A stretch of DNA of 54,250 nt from an uncultured Rhodospirillaceae bacterium (GTDB lineage: Bacteria; Pseudomonadota; Alphaproteobacteria; Azospirillales; Azospirillaceae). Within the stretch, counting starts at the first letter, position 1. Each line of letters opens with the position of its first letter. The notes under the pieces were generated by a model. It had not been told where the DNA came from, did no database searches, and worked only from the letters and a program-made list of their open reading frames with translations. The stretch spans positions 1 to 54,250 of the forward strand of contig CALBDS010000025.1 in assembly GCA_937927415.1 (NCBI GenBank), given 5' to 3'. This document shows positions 25,920-35,065 of this stretch, one piece after another. The position numbers and the translations under genes were made by a program.

Positions 25920-26267
25920 ATGATTTTCGAGACTCGCGAACTGGTCTTCACACCCACCGCCCTTAAGAAAGCGTTCGAATGGTACGCCGCCATTCCGAAC
26001 CAGACCGACCTTCCCCACGGCATCATCACCCAGGTGGTTCCGCGGCCAGGCGGCGCGGCCATGGTGCTGATCCAGCAGAGCGGGGCTTCGAAACTGCGGG
26101 AAGTGGCGTTCACCGCCAGCAAGACCCTGGGGGCGCTGCTGTACTTCTGTCGGAAGCAGCGCATCCCCGTCCCGCGGGACGCCGAAAAGGACATCATCGC
26201 CGACGGCGAAACCATCCTCATTCATATCCGTGCCCGGACCAAGGTGACGTCGCCCATGCATGCGTGA
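25920..26267 (+). CDS. Hypothetical protein downstream of the RepL-like gene
   Basis: A 115-residue protein with mixed alpha/beta character, no signal peptide and no membrane segment. It begins MIFETRELVFTPTALKKAFEWYA and has a hydrophobic strand MVLIQQSG. I do not recognise the family. Its start lies 12 bases after the RepL-like stop, with only a weak ribosome site, so it is probably cotranslated with it and may share its function. Confidence 0.6.
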   Translation: MIFETRELVFTPTALKKAFEWYAAIPNQTDLPHGIITQVVPRPGGAAMVLIQQSGASKLREVAFTASKTLGALLYFCRKQRIPVPRDAEKDIIADGETILIHIRARTKVTSPMHA

Positions 26268-26298
26268 TGTGCATGCGTGTGTGTCATCCGCCCCCCCG

Positions 26299-27504
26299 TT
26301 ACGCACGCCGGCCGGGCCGGGCCAGCGCCCGCAAGGCCGCGTCATACAGGGGCAGACGGTTCCCACCCGCGTCATAGGGTGACGGGTGCGGTTTCAGGTC
26401 CGGGTACTGCCGGGCGATGAAATTGAGGTCGGAGCGCAGGTGCCACCATGTCACCTCCGCCACCGTGGCGTTGGCCAGAGCGTCCGACAGATAATCCCCG
26501 GCCAGCCCGGCCAGCAGCCGGTCCTTGTCGTCCCGGCTCCAGCTCTGCGGCAGGCGGGTTTCGTCCACGTCCATTTCCGTGATGTGGATGGGCAGGCCCA
26601 GCCGGTCCACCGCCCGGTAAAAGGCGCGCATGCCGTCGCGGTCATAAGGCTTGCCGCCGATCAGGTGGCTTTGCAGCCCCACACCGTCCAGCGGCACCCC
26701 CCGCCGCACCGCCCCGCTCAGCCACTCCAGCAGATAGGCGCGCTTGCGCTGCTGCCAGCCCTCGTCCAGTTCGATTCCGAACTCGTTGATGACCAGCTTG
26801 GCCGACGGGAATTCCCGCCGCATGTGGTGGAAATAGGGATCCAGCCAGTCCGGCCCCCGGTCGCCCCCGCCCACCTGCCACCACAACCCGCGGCGGAAAC
26901 CCCAGCGGTCCTGATCCTGCGGGTGGCTGTCGGCGGTTTCCCAGAAGAACACTTCGTTCGCCACGTCGATGCGGTAGAAGACATCGCCGTAACGCCCCTT
27001 CACCGCCGCCACATGATCGGCGAATCGCTGCCATTGATTGTCCGGCGACAGGGTCCCCTGGGGGGAAAGGGTCCGCGCCGCTTCCCCCGTCACCGGGCCG
27101 TCGGCGGGCCGCTTCATATAGTCGGGCATGGATTCGGTCTGCCACAGCACCGTGTGCCACACGGGGGCTGCCCCGATGCTGCGGGCCAGTTCCACCGCGC
27201 GGTCGAAGCGGCCCCAGTCGAAACGGCCCGGCTGGGGCTGCAGCACCCCCCATTTCCCGCCGTTTTCCGGCACCACCACGTCGCATTCGCGGGCCATCAG
27301 CGCATCGAGCGCCGGATCCTCGGGATCGATCAGATGATCCCGCGCCGCCCCATGGCGGATGCCCAGCGCCCGGCAGGCGTCGCGCAGGCTGGCGGCGGCG
27401 GCAGCGGCGACCGGCAGAACCGGCATCAGGGCCGCCGCCGCCAGCGTGCCCAGAACAATGCGACGGGGAACGGTGCGGCGGGAAACGGGAAAACGCTGGG
27501 TCAT
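26299..27504 (-). CDS. GH10 family endo-1,4-beta-xylanase-like glycosidase
   Basis: A 401-residue exported enzyme. The N-terminus has twin arginines and a hydrophobic stretch (SRRTVPRRIVLGTLAAAALM), a possible Tat signal. The GH10 barrel shows the acid/base Glu in RIDVANEVFF (residue ~184) and the nucleophile Glu in IHITEMDVDE (~310), with KWGVLQPQPGRFDW and the WHTVLWQ strand also typical. GAGG precedes the ATG at 27504. It follows the Wzc-like and WecG-like genes on the same strand, 290 bases away, so it may trim an exopolysaccharide rather than feed on plant xylan. Confidence 0.9.
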   Translation of the reverse strand: MTQRFPVSRRTVPRRIVLGTLAAAALMPVLPVAAAAAASLRDACRALGIRHGAARDHLIDPEDPALDALMARECDVVVPENGGKWGVLQPQPGRFDWGRFDRAVELARSIGAAPVWHTVLWQTESMPDYMKRPADGPVTGEAARTLSPQGTLSPDNQWQRFADHVAAVKGRYGDVFYRIDVANEVFFWETADSHPQDQDRWGFRRGLWWQVGGGDRGPDWLDPYFHHMRREFPSAKLVINEFGIELDEGWQQRKRAYLLEWLSGAVRRGVPLDGVGLQSHLIGGKPYDRDGMRAFYRAVDRLGLPIHITEMDVDETRLPQSWSRDDKDRLLAGLAGDYLSDALANATVAEVTWWHLRSDLNFIARQYPDLKPHPSPYDAGGNRLPLYDAALRALARPGRRA

Positions 27505-27589
27505 ACTCACCTCGTCCGTATCAGCACAGGCAGCCCGAAAAACGACACCCCATCCCCGGCGGGCAAGACCACCACGTCAGGTTCATAGC

Positions 27590-27773
27590 CCCTCGCCCCA
27601 CCGGGGAGAGGGTACCCCGCAGGGCCGGGTGAGGGCCGGATGCCGCGCCGCAGGCCCGGCATCCGTTGCGAAGCAACGCCAAATCTCATGTTTGGAGAGC
27701 CTGACGGCTCGCTTGTCGGGCTTTCACGCGACAAGCGGCCCTCACCCCGACCCTCTCCCGGAGCGGGAGAGGG
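27590..27773. repeat. Mosaic of intergenic hairpins
   Basis: Several GC-rich palindromes are packed together: a CCCTC...GAGGG hairpin at 27590-27612, GGATGCCG/CGGCATCC at about 27637-27664, CGTTGC/GCAACG at 27664-27678 and CCCTCTCCC/GGGAGAGGG at 27751-27773. The outer blocks (CCCTCGCCCCACCGGGGAGA, and CTCACCCCGACCCTCTCCC) are of a kind often dispersed between genes in proteobacteria; a shorter relative is at about 12073-12095. It may help end transcription or stabilise mRNA ends. Confidence 0.5.
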
Positions 27774-27796
27774 GGATTGCTCGGCTTTGGTGGCCG

Positions 27797-30166
27797 TCAG
27801 GCGCGCATCCCATAATAGTGGCGGGACGCCATATAGGTCTTGTACGGCCCGGAATAGCCGCGCGACGCCGCCTTCTTCAGATCCACGTCGGTCAGCACCG
27901 CCACGAACCGGCTGTGGTCGATGGGGCCGATGTCGGCCACCGCCTGCAGGTCGCCGGCGGTGGTGTGGCCCCAGCGGCTGACGAACACCACCTTGGCCGC
28001 GGCGGCGCACACCACGCGGGCGTCGGACACCGCCAGCACCGGGGCGGTGTCGAACACCACCAGATCGAAATGGGGGCTGAGGGCGGCCATCAGGTCTTCC
28101 ACGCACGGCACGTTGAAACGGTCCAGCGTGGTGGGCGCCAGCCGCCCGGCGGGGATCACCGCGAAGGGCACGCCGTCGGGGTACTGCACGATGCCGTCCA
28201 GGGTGGCGGTGCCGTCGATCCAGTCGGACAGCCCGGCCCGGCCGGTCAGGCCGAACAGTTCGTCCACGCGGGGCCGGCGGAAATCGGTGTCCACCACCAC
28301 CACCCGCCGCCCGGCCTGGGATGCCACCTGGGCCACGGTCAGGCTGAGCGCCGTCTTGCCGTCGCGCGGACGGGCGGAGGTGACGGCGATGGCCCCCACC
28401 GGCCCCACGTCGGACAGGTGGTTGCGGTACAGGGCGCGCATCGATTCGCTGAACAGCGAGAAGGGATGGGCCTGGAACACCTGATGCAGCAGGGTCTTGC
28501 GGCGGGCGCCCAGATGATGGGGCACCACATGCACACCGTTGACCCCCAGAGAGCGGCGCAGCGCATCCGGCGTGCGCACCCGCCGCTGCATCAGTTCCAG
28601 CGCGAACACGAAACCGATGGCCAGGAAGATGGACGCCACGAAGCCCGCCATCACCAGCGCCAGCCGGAACGGCCCCGACGGCTTGTCCGGCACCTGCGCC
28701 GCCGACACCAGCTTGACGCCGCTGGCGTAGGCGCGGTTGTCCTGCAGGGCTTCCAGTTCCTCCAGCCGGCCCATCAGGCTGTCGAGAAGCTGGCGCTTGG
28801 CGGTGGCCTCCGCCTCCAGCGCGCGCAGCTTCACCCCATCGCCCGACAGGCTGGCGGCGTAGGCGGCCTCCGACCGTTCGATCAGGGTCTTCAGCGCGCC
28901 CTCCTGGGCGACGGCGACGGCGGCGGCCTCGCGCACGCCGTTGATCTCGCGGCGGATCTCGTTCTGCAGGGTGCCGCTGGCCTGCCCCAGCCGGGCCTGC
29001 AGCTCCTGCACCCGCGGGTGCAGCGGGCCGTACTGCTTGGACAGTTGCGCCAGTTCGGTCTGGATGGTGGCGACGTTGGCGCGCAACTGCCCCACCACCG
29101 GCGACACGATGCTGCCGCCGATGGCGTTCCAGTCGCCGGCCCGCAGCGAGCGTTCCAGCGCCTCGGCCTGGGCGACCAGACGCGCCCGGTTGGCCGAAGC
29201 TTCGGAGAGCTGCAGGCGGGTGCGTTCCAGCTCCTGCACCGCGATGGTGTTGGTGCCGGTCTGGCCGCGCAGCAGCCCGGCGGCGAACCGCTGCTGTTCG
29301 GCCTGCTGGTCCAGGTCCTGCACCTCATGGTTCAGGGTGGCGATGCGGTCGCGCAGCACCTGCACCGCGTTGGACGCCATGGCGTCGTCCATGCCGCGGC
29401 GGGTGTCCATGTAATGGCGGACCACCGCGTCCACCACCTGGGCGGCCAGATGCGGGTCGCGGGCGGTGTAGGCGACGCGGATCACCCGCGACCGCCCGGC
29501 GACGCTGGCGTCCAGTTCCTTGCGCAGATGCTCCATCACCACGCCATGACCGCCGGAGGCCGCCGCCGGGGTCGCAGCCGGGGCGTTGACGTAATCCTCC
29601 CCCGCCTTCAGCGCGTCGGCCACCAGGGCCGGCGGGGTGTTGCCCCACAGGGCGTTCGTCGCCCCCCAGCCCCAGGCCAGCAGGGTGCGGGACACGGTGT
29701 CGGTCAGCGGCGGCCCCGCATCCCCGTCCGCGGCCGTCTTCGGGGCGAATTCGGGATGGGCGGTCAGGTTCAGATCGGTGATGACCTGATCCAGCACCTT
29801 TTCCGACTTCAGGATTTCCACCTCGGACAGGATGGCGGCGTCTTCGGAGGAAAGGGTGTTCAGCACCTGATCGGTTTCCCGCACGATGCGCACATGGCGG
29901 TTTTCCACCAGCAGCAGGGCCTCCGACGAATAGCGGTCGGGCAGCCGGGACACCGCCACGGCGGTCAGGCCGGTGACCAGGATGGCGATGCCGGCGATCA
30001 TTCCCTTGCGCCCCGCCAGCACCCGCCCGATGAACTGCAGGTCGGGGCCAAGCTGCGGGCCGTGGGATTCGAAATCGGCCCGCGGATAGCCCGGCGGGGG
30101 CAGGCCGGGCAGAGCGGCGGCGGGCGGCGGCGGGACGACGGCGGGGATGGAGGGACGCTGTTCCAC
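27797..30166 (-). CDS. Wzc/ExoP-type polysaccharide co-polymerase with tyrosine kinase domain
   Basis: A 789-residue inner-membrane protein joining a Wzz-type chain-length domain to a BY-kinase. TM1 is near residue 55-72 (MIAGIAILVTGLTAVAV), a long periplasmic coiled-coil region follows, TM2 near 505-525, then the cytoplasmic kinase. Its Walker A is SARPRDGKTALS (~598), A' VVVVDTDFRRPR (~620) and Walker B LVVFDTAP (~700). The C-terminus is a tyrosine cluster (GPYKTYMASRHYYGMRA), the expected autophosphorylation tail. The GTG start is 3 bases after the WecG-like stop, with AGGGAG overlapping that stop. It should control exopolysaccharide length and export. Confidence 0.92.
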   Translation of the reverse strand: MEQRPSIPAVVPPPPAAALPGLPPPGYPRADFESHGPQLGPDLQFIGRVLAGRKGMIAGIAILVTGLTAVAVSRLPDRYSSEALLLVENRHVRIVRETDQVLNTLSSEDAAILSEVEILKSEKVLDQVITDLNLTAHPEFAPKTAADGDAGPPLTDTVSRTLLAWGWGATNALWGNTPPALVADALKAGEDYVNAPAATPAAASGGHGVVMEHLRKELDASVAGRSRVIRVAYTARDPHLAAQVVDAVVRHYMDTRRGMDDAMASNAVQVLRDRIATLNHEVQDLDQQAEQQRFAAGLLRGQTGTNTIAVQELERTRLQLSEASANRARLVAQAEALERSLRAGDWNAIGGSIVSPVVGQLRANVATIQTELAQLSKQYGPLHPRVQELQARLGQASGTLQNEIRREINGVREAAAVAVAQEGALKTLIERSEAAYAASLSGDGVKLRALEAEATAKRQLLDSLMGRLEELEALQDNRAYASGVKLVSAAQVPDKPSGPFRLALVMAGFVASIFLAIGFVFALELMQRRVRTPDALRRSLGVNGVHVVPHHLGARRKTLLHQVFQAHPFSLFSESMRALYRNHLSDVGPVGAIAVTSARPRDGKTALSLTVAQVASQAGRRVVVVDTDFRRPRVDELFGLTGRAGLSDWIDGTATLDGIVQYPDGVPFAVIPAGRLAPTTLDRFNVPCVEDLMAALSPHFDLVVFDTAPVLAVSDARVVCAAAAKVVFVSRWGHTTAGDLQAVADIGPIDHSRFVAVLTDVDLKKAASRGYSGPYKTYMASRHYYGMRA

Positions 30167-30169
30167 GGG

Positions 30170-30937
30170 TTACACTCCCTGAGCCTGAGCGCCGGCGGCG
30201 CGGGCACCGGCCAGCCGGCGCAGGACCATGACGTTGCGGACGAAACCGACCCCGCCGACCAGATAGCGGTGGGACAGGCGGCGCGGCTCCTGCGCCAGGC
30301 GATAGAGCCATTCCAGCCCGACCCGCTGGACGAGCACCGGCGCGCGGTCGAACCGTTGGGCCAGGAAATCCACCACCGCCCCGCCGTTGATGATCAGCAC
30401 CGGATGATCCAGTTCGGCTTTCAGCCGCACCGCCACCCGTTCCTGCCGGGGCATCCCCATGGCCAGCACGATCACGTCGGGGCGGGTGCGGCGGGCGCAG
30501 GCGATGTAATGATCGTCGTCGTGAAACCCATGCTGCAGGTCGGCATACTCATGGGGGGTGGCGGCGGCCAGCCGGTCGCGCGCCGCGTCCAGCCACGGGC
30601 TTTCGGTGCCGTACAGCACCACCCGCCGGCGGGACAGCCGCCCCAGCAGCAGCGGGATGAAATCGGTGCCGTTCATGTTCAGCCCCACCGGCCGCCCCAG
30701 CGCCGACAGCGCCAGCTTCAGCCCGATGCCGTCGCGCAGCAGCAGGTCGGACGCCTGGAACGACGCCAGGACCGCATCGCTGTGCCAGCAGAGATTGACC
30801 GCGTGGGCGTTGACGAACGACACGATGTAGGGCTTGGCGGTCTGTCCCAGATGGCCGATCAGTTCGGTTTTCTCATCCTCCGTCTGCACGCAACGGATAC
30901 GGTCCACCAAGGCGTCGATGTGTTGGGGAGTCGGCAT
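30170..30937 (-). CDS. WecG/TagA/CpsF family glycosyltransferase
   Basis: A 255-residue GT26-type transferase that adds a sugar to an undecaprenyl-linked intermediate. Motifs in order are IVSFVNAHAVNL, LLLRDGIGLKLALSALG, NGTDFIPLLL, VVLYGTESP, VIVLAMGMPRQE and LIINGGAVVDFLA. An AGGAG ribosome site precedes the ATG. It is the first gene of a three-gene unit with the Wzc-like kinase and the GH10 enzyme, so it probably builds the repeat unit of the same exopolysaccharide. Confidence 0.92.
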   Translation of the reverse strand: MPTPQHIDALVDRIRCVQTEDEKTELIGHLGQTAKPYIVSFVNAHAVNLCWHSDAVLASFQASDLLLRDGIGLKLALSALGRPVGLNMNGTDFIPLLLGRLSRRRVVLYGTESPWLDAARDRLAAATPHEYADLQHGFHDDDHYIACARRTRPDVIVLAMGMPRQERVAVRLKAELDHPVLIINGGAVVDFLAQRFDRAPVLVQRVGLEWLYRLAQEPRRLSHRYLVGGVGFVRNVMVLRRLAGARAAGAQAQGV

Positions 30938-31281
30938 GCGATACTCCTAAGAGGGCGCAGGGTCTGGCGATGGGGGGAGCCCGACATCCCGATAATGGGT
31001 GGTTCCGCGCCGCGGCATCAGACGGAATTCGACGCTAATCCCATCGGAAGCGGGGCGTTGGCGTTCCGGTAGGGGGTGGGTACTTCCTTTTCCCAACCCC
31101 CGGCGGAACGGCGGATGTCCCCGTCATGCGACGGCGCATAGGCACCGGCGCGTGCCGTGGACCGGGGGACGGCGAAACGTCTTGCCGGTCCGACCTCCGG
31201 CGCCCATAACCCTGTCTCATGCCTTCCTTGTTCACGCCGGACCGGCCACGGCCCCGGCGGAGCGCAAACGGATGACGACCC
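30938..31281. promoter_or_regulatory. Divergent promoter region of the polysaccharide and helicase genes
   Basis: About 340 noncoding bases between divergent starts. They must hold the promoters of the WecG-led operon and of the SUV3-like helicase gene. No -35/-10 pair, operator or RNA motif could be picked out with confidence. Confidence 0.4.
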
Positions 31282-33510
31282 ATGGTTTCCGACGACACCC
31301 CCGACACGCCCCCCGCCCGCATCCCCGGTACCGCCGACGAGTTCGACCGGCGCGACGCGCTGCGCGCCGTGGCGGCGGCGGTGCGTGGCGACGGGATCGA
31401 GGTGGCCGCCGAATCCACTCCCGCCCGCTGGACGGTCACCGTGGTGCACGAGGCCAGGATGCCCGGCACCGACCGCCGGCTGCGGCTGCGCTTCCGCGTG
31501 TCCATCGGCCCGCTGCCGGATATCGAGGCGGAGTTGTGGGGCCTGCTGACCGCCGACGAACCCTTCGCCCGTCCCCAGGCGCGCGCGCTGGGGAAAAAGG
31601 TGAAGGAGGCTTGCTTCACCTCCGCCGCCATCGACAAGGCCAAGGCGCGCGTCGATGGCTGGCTGGCGTCCATGGCCGAACGCGCCGCCGCTCTGGGCGA
31701 TGCCTGGCGGCCCAAGGCGTTTGCCGACGAACTGATGCGCGCCGCCGCCTATGGCGGGCGCGTTCCCCGGCTGCAGGCCCTGCTGGACGCGCTGGAGGAA
31801 ACCTTCTCCACCGCCGCCGCCCGCGCCGGCCATCGGGTGCGGCGCGCCCGGCTGGAGGATGCCTCGGGCCTGGGCGTCTATCTCGACGGCTTCGCCACCG
31901 CCCGGTCGATGCTGCGCAAGCTGCAGCTGTTCGTCGGCCCCACCAATTCCGGCAAGACCCACGCGGCCATGGACCGGCTGGCGGAGGCCGGCAGCGGCTG
32001 CTACCTCGCCCCCCTGCGCCTGCTGGCGCTGGAGGGGCAGGAGGCGCTGGAGACCCGCGGCCAGCCCTGTTCCCTCATCACCGGGGAGGAGCGCGACGTG
32101 CGCCCCGGTGCCGCCTATGTCTCCTCCACCATCGAGATGGCCAACACCAACCGGATCTGGGGGGCCTGCGTCATCGACGAGATCCAGATGATCGGCGACC
32201 CGGACCGCGGGTGGGCGTGGACCCAGGCGGTGGCCGGCATCGCCGCCCGGGAAATCCTGATGACCGGCTCGGCCGACGCCATCCCCTACATCCAGCGGCT
32301 GGCCGAGGCCACCGGCGAGGAACTGGAGGTGGTGGAGTTCACCCGCAAATCCCCCCTGCGGGTGCAGGAGGAAAAGGTGCCGCTGAAGGGGGTGCGCCGC
32401 GGCGATGCCGTCATCGCCTTTTCCCGGCGCGAGGTGATGGCGCTGCGCCACGACCTGCTGGCCCTGGGGCACACGGTGGCGGTGATCTACGGCGCCCTGT
32501 CGCCGGAGGTGCGGCGGGCCGAGGCCCGGCGCTTCCGCGAGGGACAGGCCGACGTGCTGGTGGCCACCGACGCCATCGGCATGGGGCTGAACCTGCCCAT
32601 CGCGCGGGTGGTGCTGTCGGCGACCCGCAAGTTCGACGGCAAGGAGGAGCGCGACCTGAACCATTCGGAAATCCGCCAGATCGGCGGGCGGGCCGGACGG
32701 TTCGGCATTCAGGAGGATGGACGGGTGGCGGTGCTGGAGGGGGAAAGCATCAACCCCGTCCGCCGCGCCCTCACCTCCCCGCCCGTGCCGCCGTCCGATC
32801 CGCGCCCGTGGATCTCCCCCACCCTCACCCATGTGGAAGCCATCGCGCGGGAATTGGAAACCGACAGTCTGGCCCGCGTGCTGCGCACCGCCGGGCAGGA
32901 GTTGCTGCGCGCCCACCAGACCTTCCGCATGACCGACCTTGAGGGGCGGATCCAGGCGGCGACGGCGGTGGACCGGTCACGCCTGCCGCTGGAGGTGCGC
33001 GACACCCTGTCCCGCTGCCCCATCGACGTGCGCGACCAGGACCAGTTGCGGCTGCTGACCATCTGGGCGGTGAACCAGGGCCGCGGCCTGCCCAACCCCG
33101 CCCCGGACGAGGCCGAGCGTTTCCATCATCAGGTCGGCACCGACGTGGAACTGGAAAAGGCCGAACGCGCGGTGAAGGGGCTGACCTCCTATGCCTGGCT
33201 GGCCTACCGCTTTCCCGACGCCTATCCCGAAATGGATCTGTGCCAGGAACGGCGCCAGCGGCTGAACGCCTTCATCGAACGCACGCTGGCCGAACGCAGT
33301 CTGGCCCGCGCCTGCCCCGTCTGCGGCGCGCGGCTGAAGGCCAACCACCGATTCCGTGTCTGCGATTCCTGTTATGCCCAGCGGTTGACCCGCCGGCCGC
33401 CCGCACCGCGGGATGGGAAGGGAGCAGCGGGCGGGCATCCGCACTTCCACCACCCTGCAGGGGAGGGGGAACGGCCCGCGCGGCGAGGGCGGAGGAAGGC
33501 TGGGGAGTGA
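31282..33510 (+). CDS. SUV3-like superfamily 2 RNA helicase
   Basis: A 742-residue helicase related to mitochondrial Suv3. Walker A GPTNSGKT is at residues 219-226 and DEIQ of motif II at 299-302; MTGSAD (III), VAVIYGALSPE, LVATDAIGMGLNLP and QIGGRAGRFG (VI) follow in order. The N-terminal ~210 residues are specific to the bacterial group. Near residue 678-697 a CPVC...CDSC pair forms a zinc knuckle, followed by a basic Pro-rich tail. It probably unwinds structured RNA during decay; rnd lies 1.6 kb further on. The ATG at 31282 has only a weak ribosome site. Confidence 0.9.
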   Translation: MVSDDTPDTPPARIPGTADEFDRRDALRAVAAAVRGDGIEVAAESTPARWTVTVVHEARMPGTDRRLRLRFRVSIGPLPDIEAELWGLLTADEPFARPQARALGKKVKEACFTSAAIDKAKARVDGWLASMAERAAALGDAWRPKAFADELMRAAAYGGRVPRLQALLDALEETFSTAAARAGHRVRRARLEDASGLGVYLDGFATARSMLRKLQLFVGPTNSGKTHAAMDRLAEAGSGCYLAPLRLLALEGQEALETRGQPCSLITGEERDVRPGAAYVSSTIEMANTNRIWGACVIDEIQMIGDPDRGWAWTQAVAGIAAREILMTGSADAIPYIQRLAEATGEELEVVEFTRKSPLRVQEEKVPLKGVRRGDAVIAFSRREVMALRHDLLALGHTVAVIYGALSPEVRRAEARRFREGQADVLVATDAIGMGLNLPIARVVLSATRKFDGKEERDLNHSEIRQIGGRAGRFGIQEDGRVAVLEGESINPVRRALTSPPVPPSDPRPWISPTLTHVEAIARELETDSLARVLRTAGQELLRAHQTFRMTDLEGRIQAATAVDRSRLPLEVRDTLSRCPIDVRDQDQLRLLTIWAVNQGRGLPNPAPDEAERFHHQVGTDVELEKAERAVKGLTSYAWLAYRFPDAYPEMDLCQERRQRLNAFIERTLAERSLARACPVCGARLKANHRFRVCDSCYAQRLTRRPPAPRDGKGAAGGHPHFHHPAGEGERPARRGRRKAGE

Positions 33511-33525
33511 CGAAGAGGGGAAGGT

Positions 33526-33576
33526 GTCGAGGGGAGCTTCCCCTCGACGCTCCCCGACAGGGGCGGCGGCCCCTGT
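33526..33576. terminator. Tandem hairpins between convergent genes (second copy)
   Basis: GTCGAGGGGA/TCCCCTCGAC at 33526-33548 is followed by ACAGGGGC/GCCCCTGT at 33557-33576. The pair matches the one at 17440-17491 almost base for base in its left half. It separates the stops of the helicase gene and the EAL-like gene and probably terminates both. Confidence 0.6.
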
Positions 33577-33582
33577 ACCCCG

Positions 33583-34872
33583 TTACATGCCCTTGGCGGT
33601 GTTGATCGCGTCGCGGACCGACACGCCCTTGCGCATGATGTTGTCCACCGCACGGCCCTGCACCAGCTTGATACCGGCGTTCTGGGCGAACACCAGGCTC
33701 GACACGGTGTCACACCGGGCCAGGACATAACGGCAACGGTCCTGTTGCTGCATGTGCTCGAAGAAGAACTGCTGGAAACCGGCGTCCATTTCCAGCATCT
33801 CGCTCGACCAGAAGATCTTGGCGTAATTGACGTTCAGATATTCAAAGTCGATGTTGGTGGCCCAGAACGGGTTCAAGCCATCCACCGCGATCTGATAGCG
33901 GCGGTCCTGGGCGAAATCGACCACTTCCTGGAACAGCGCCAGATTTTCGATCAGGTCGGTCTTGTTGATTTCCAAAACCACGTTGCCGCGGAAATCGATG
34001 GGCAGGCGCTCGTCGAATTTGACGAAGCCGGTGGAAATCACCGTGGACAGGTTGATGTTGATGCCGATCCGCCGCCCGCGCATGAAGGACAGGCCGTGGT
34101 TGAGCGCCCGCAGCACCGACTGATCCAGATTGCCGGTGAAATAGTTGAACAGCCACTTGTTGGCCGTCAGATCATAGTCGGGGCACAGCCGCTCCTGCAG
34201 CAGCTTGATCGAGATGTAAAGCTCGAAATACTCCGTCTCGTCCGCGGACAGCGGGTCGAGGGAGGCCACCGGCTGGTTGAACAGGAACGGCGACAGGTCG
34301 AACATCTGCATGGAGCGTTCGAGCTTGCCCATTTCCTCCAGCGTGATCGGCGGCTTGGTTTCGCCGCCGTGGCCGCCGGTTTCGCTGGCGTGCAGTTCCT
34401 CCACGAAACGGATGACGTTGATGAAGTTCAACGCCAGTTCCATGATGGAATAGAGCGAATATTCCTTGTACGGGTTGGGGCCGGTCAGCGAGGTCTTGGA
34501 CAGGAACACCTGTTCGACCTTCTGGCAGACCTCGGTCACGCCCGACAGCTTCAACCCCTTGTAGAGGATGATGACGTCGCCGTTGGAGATGTTGAACGAC
34601 TGCAGGAACGACGCCTTGCTGGCCAGTTCCTGAACGATGGTGCGGACGATGAGCTGGCTGGACGGGTCCTTGTCCTTCAGCAGCGACAGGTGCATGTGGA
34701 TGATGCGCATCCCCTGCAACTCGTTCTTGGCCGAGCGCAGCAGGTTGAGCAGCTTGTCATTGTCGAAATCCGGCTTGGAGTCCTTGGCCGCGGCGACGGC
34801 AGCCTGCTTTTCCGCCGTGGAAAGGCGGACCCGGTCGCGCCCGATGGGCGGCTTGCCGCGAAACATACTCAT
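33583..34872 (-). CDS. Degenerate EAL-domain-like protein
   Basis: A 429-residue soluble protein. The C-terminal ~190 residues read like an EAL phosphodiesterase fold that has lost its active site: ININLSTVISTGF, then VVLEINKTDLIENLALFQEV where the barrel strand and helix would be, IAVDGLNPFW in place of the usual DDFG loop, and IKLVQGRAVDN near the end. The EAL signature and metal-binding acids are missing, so it is probably not a hydrolase but may bind cyclic-di-GMP or a partner. GGGAG precedes the ATG at 34872. The assignment rests on pattern, not on alignment. Confidence 0.6.
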   Translation of the reverse strand: MSMFRGKPPIGRDRVRLSTAEKQAAVAAAKDSKPDFDNDKLLNLLRSAKNELQGMRIIHMHLSLLKDKDPSSQLIVRTIVQELASKASFLQSFNISNGDVIILYKGLKLSGVTEVCQKVEQVFLSKTSLTGPNPYKEYSLYSIMELALNFINVIRFVEELHASETGGHGGETKPPITLEEMGKLERSMQMFDLSPFLFNQPVASLDPLSADETEYFELYISIKLLQERLCPDYDLTANKWLFNYFTGNLDQSVLRALNHGLSFMRGRRIGININLSTVISTGFVKFDERLPIDFRGNVVLEINKTDLIENLALFQEVVDFAQDRRYQIAVDGLNPFWATNIDFEYLNVNYAKIFWSSEMLEMDAGFQQFFFEHMQQQDRCRYVLARCDTVSSLVFAQNAGIKLVQGRAVDNIMRKGVSVRDAINTAKGM

Positions 34873-35065
34873 ACACTTGCTCCCAGCCGGAACGGCCTGC
34901 CATACTCCGAGAACGGCCGGGTCCACCGTGTTCAGAGAAGACCCGCACCGCGCATCCTTTGTAATTATTAATTATATACATCTTTAACAAGGCATTAAAA
35001 CGGCATTTCGGGAAACGCCCGTCGCATATCTATCACTTACCCGCGGGCGTGCCGAGACTCTTCCG

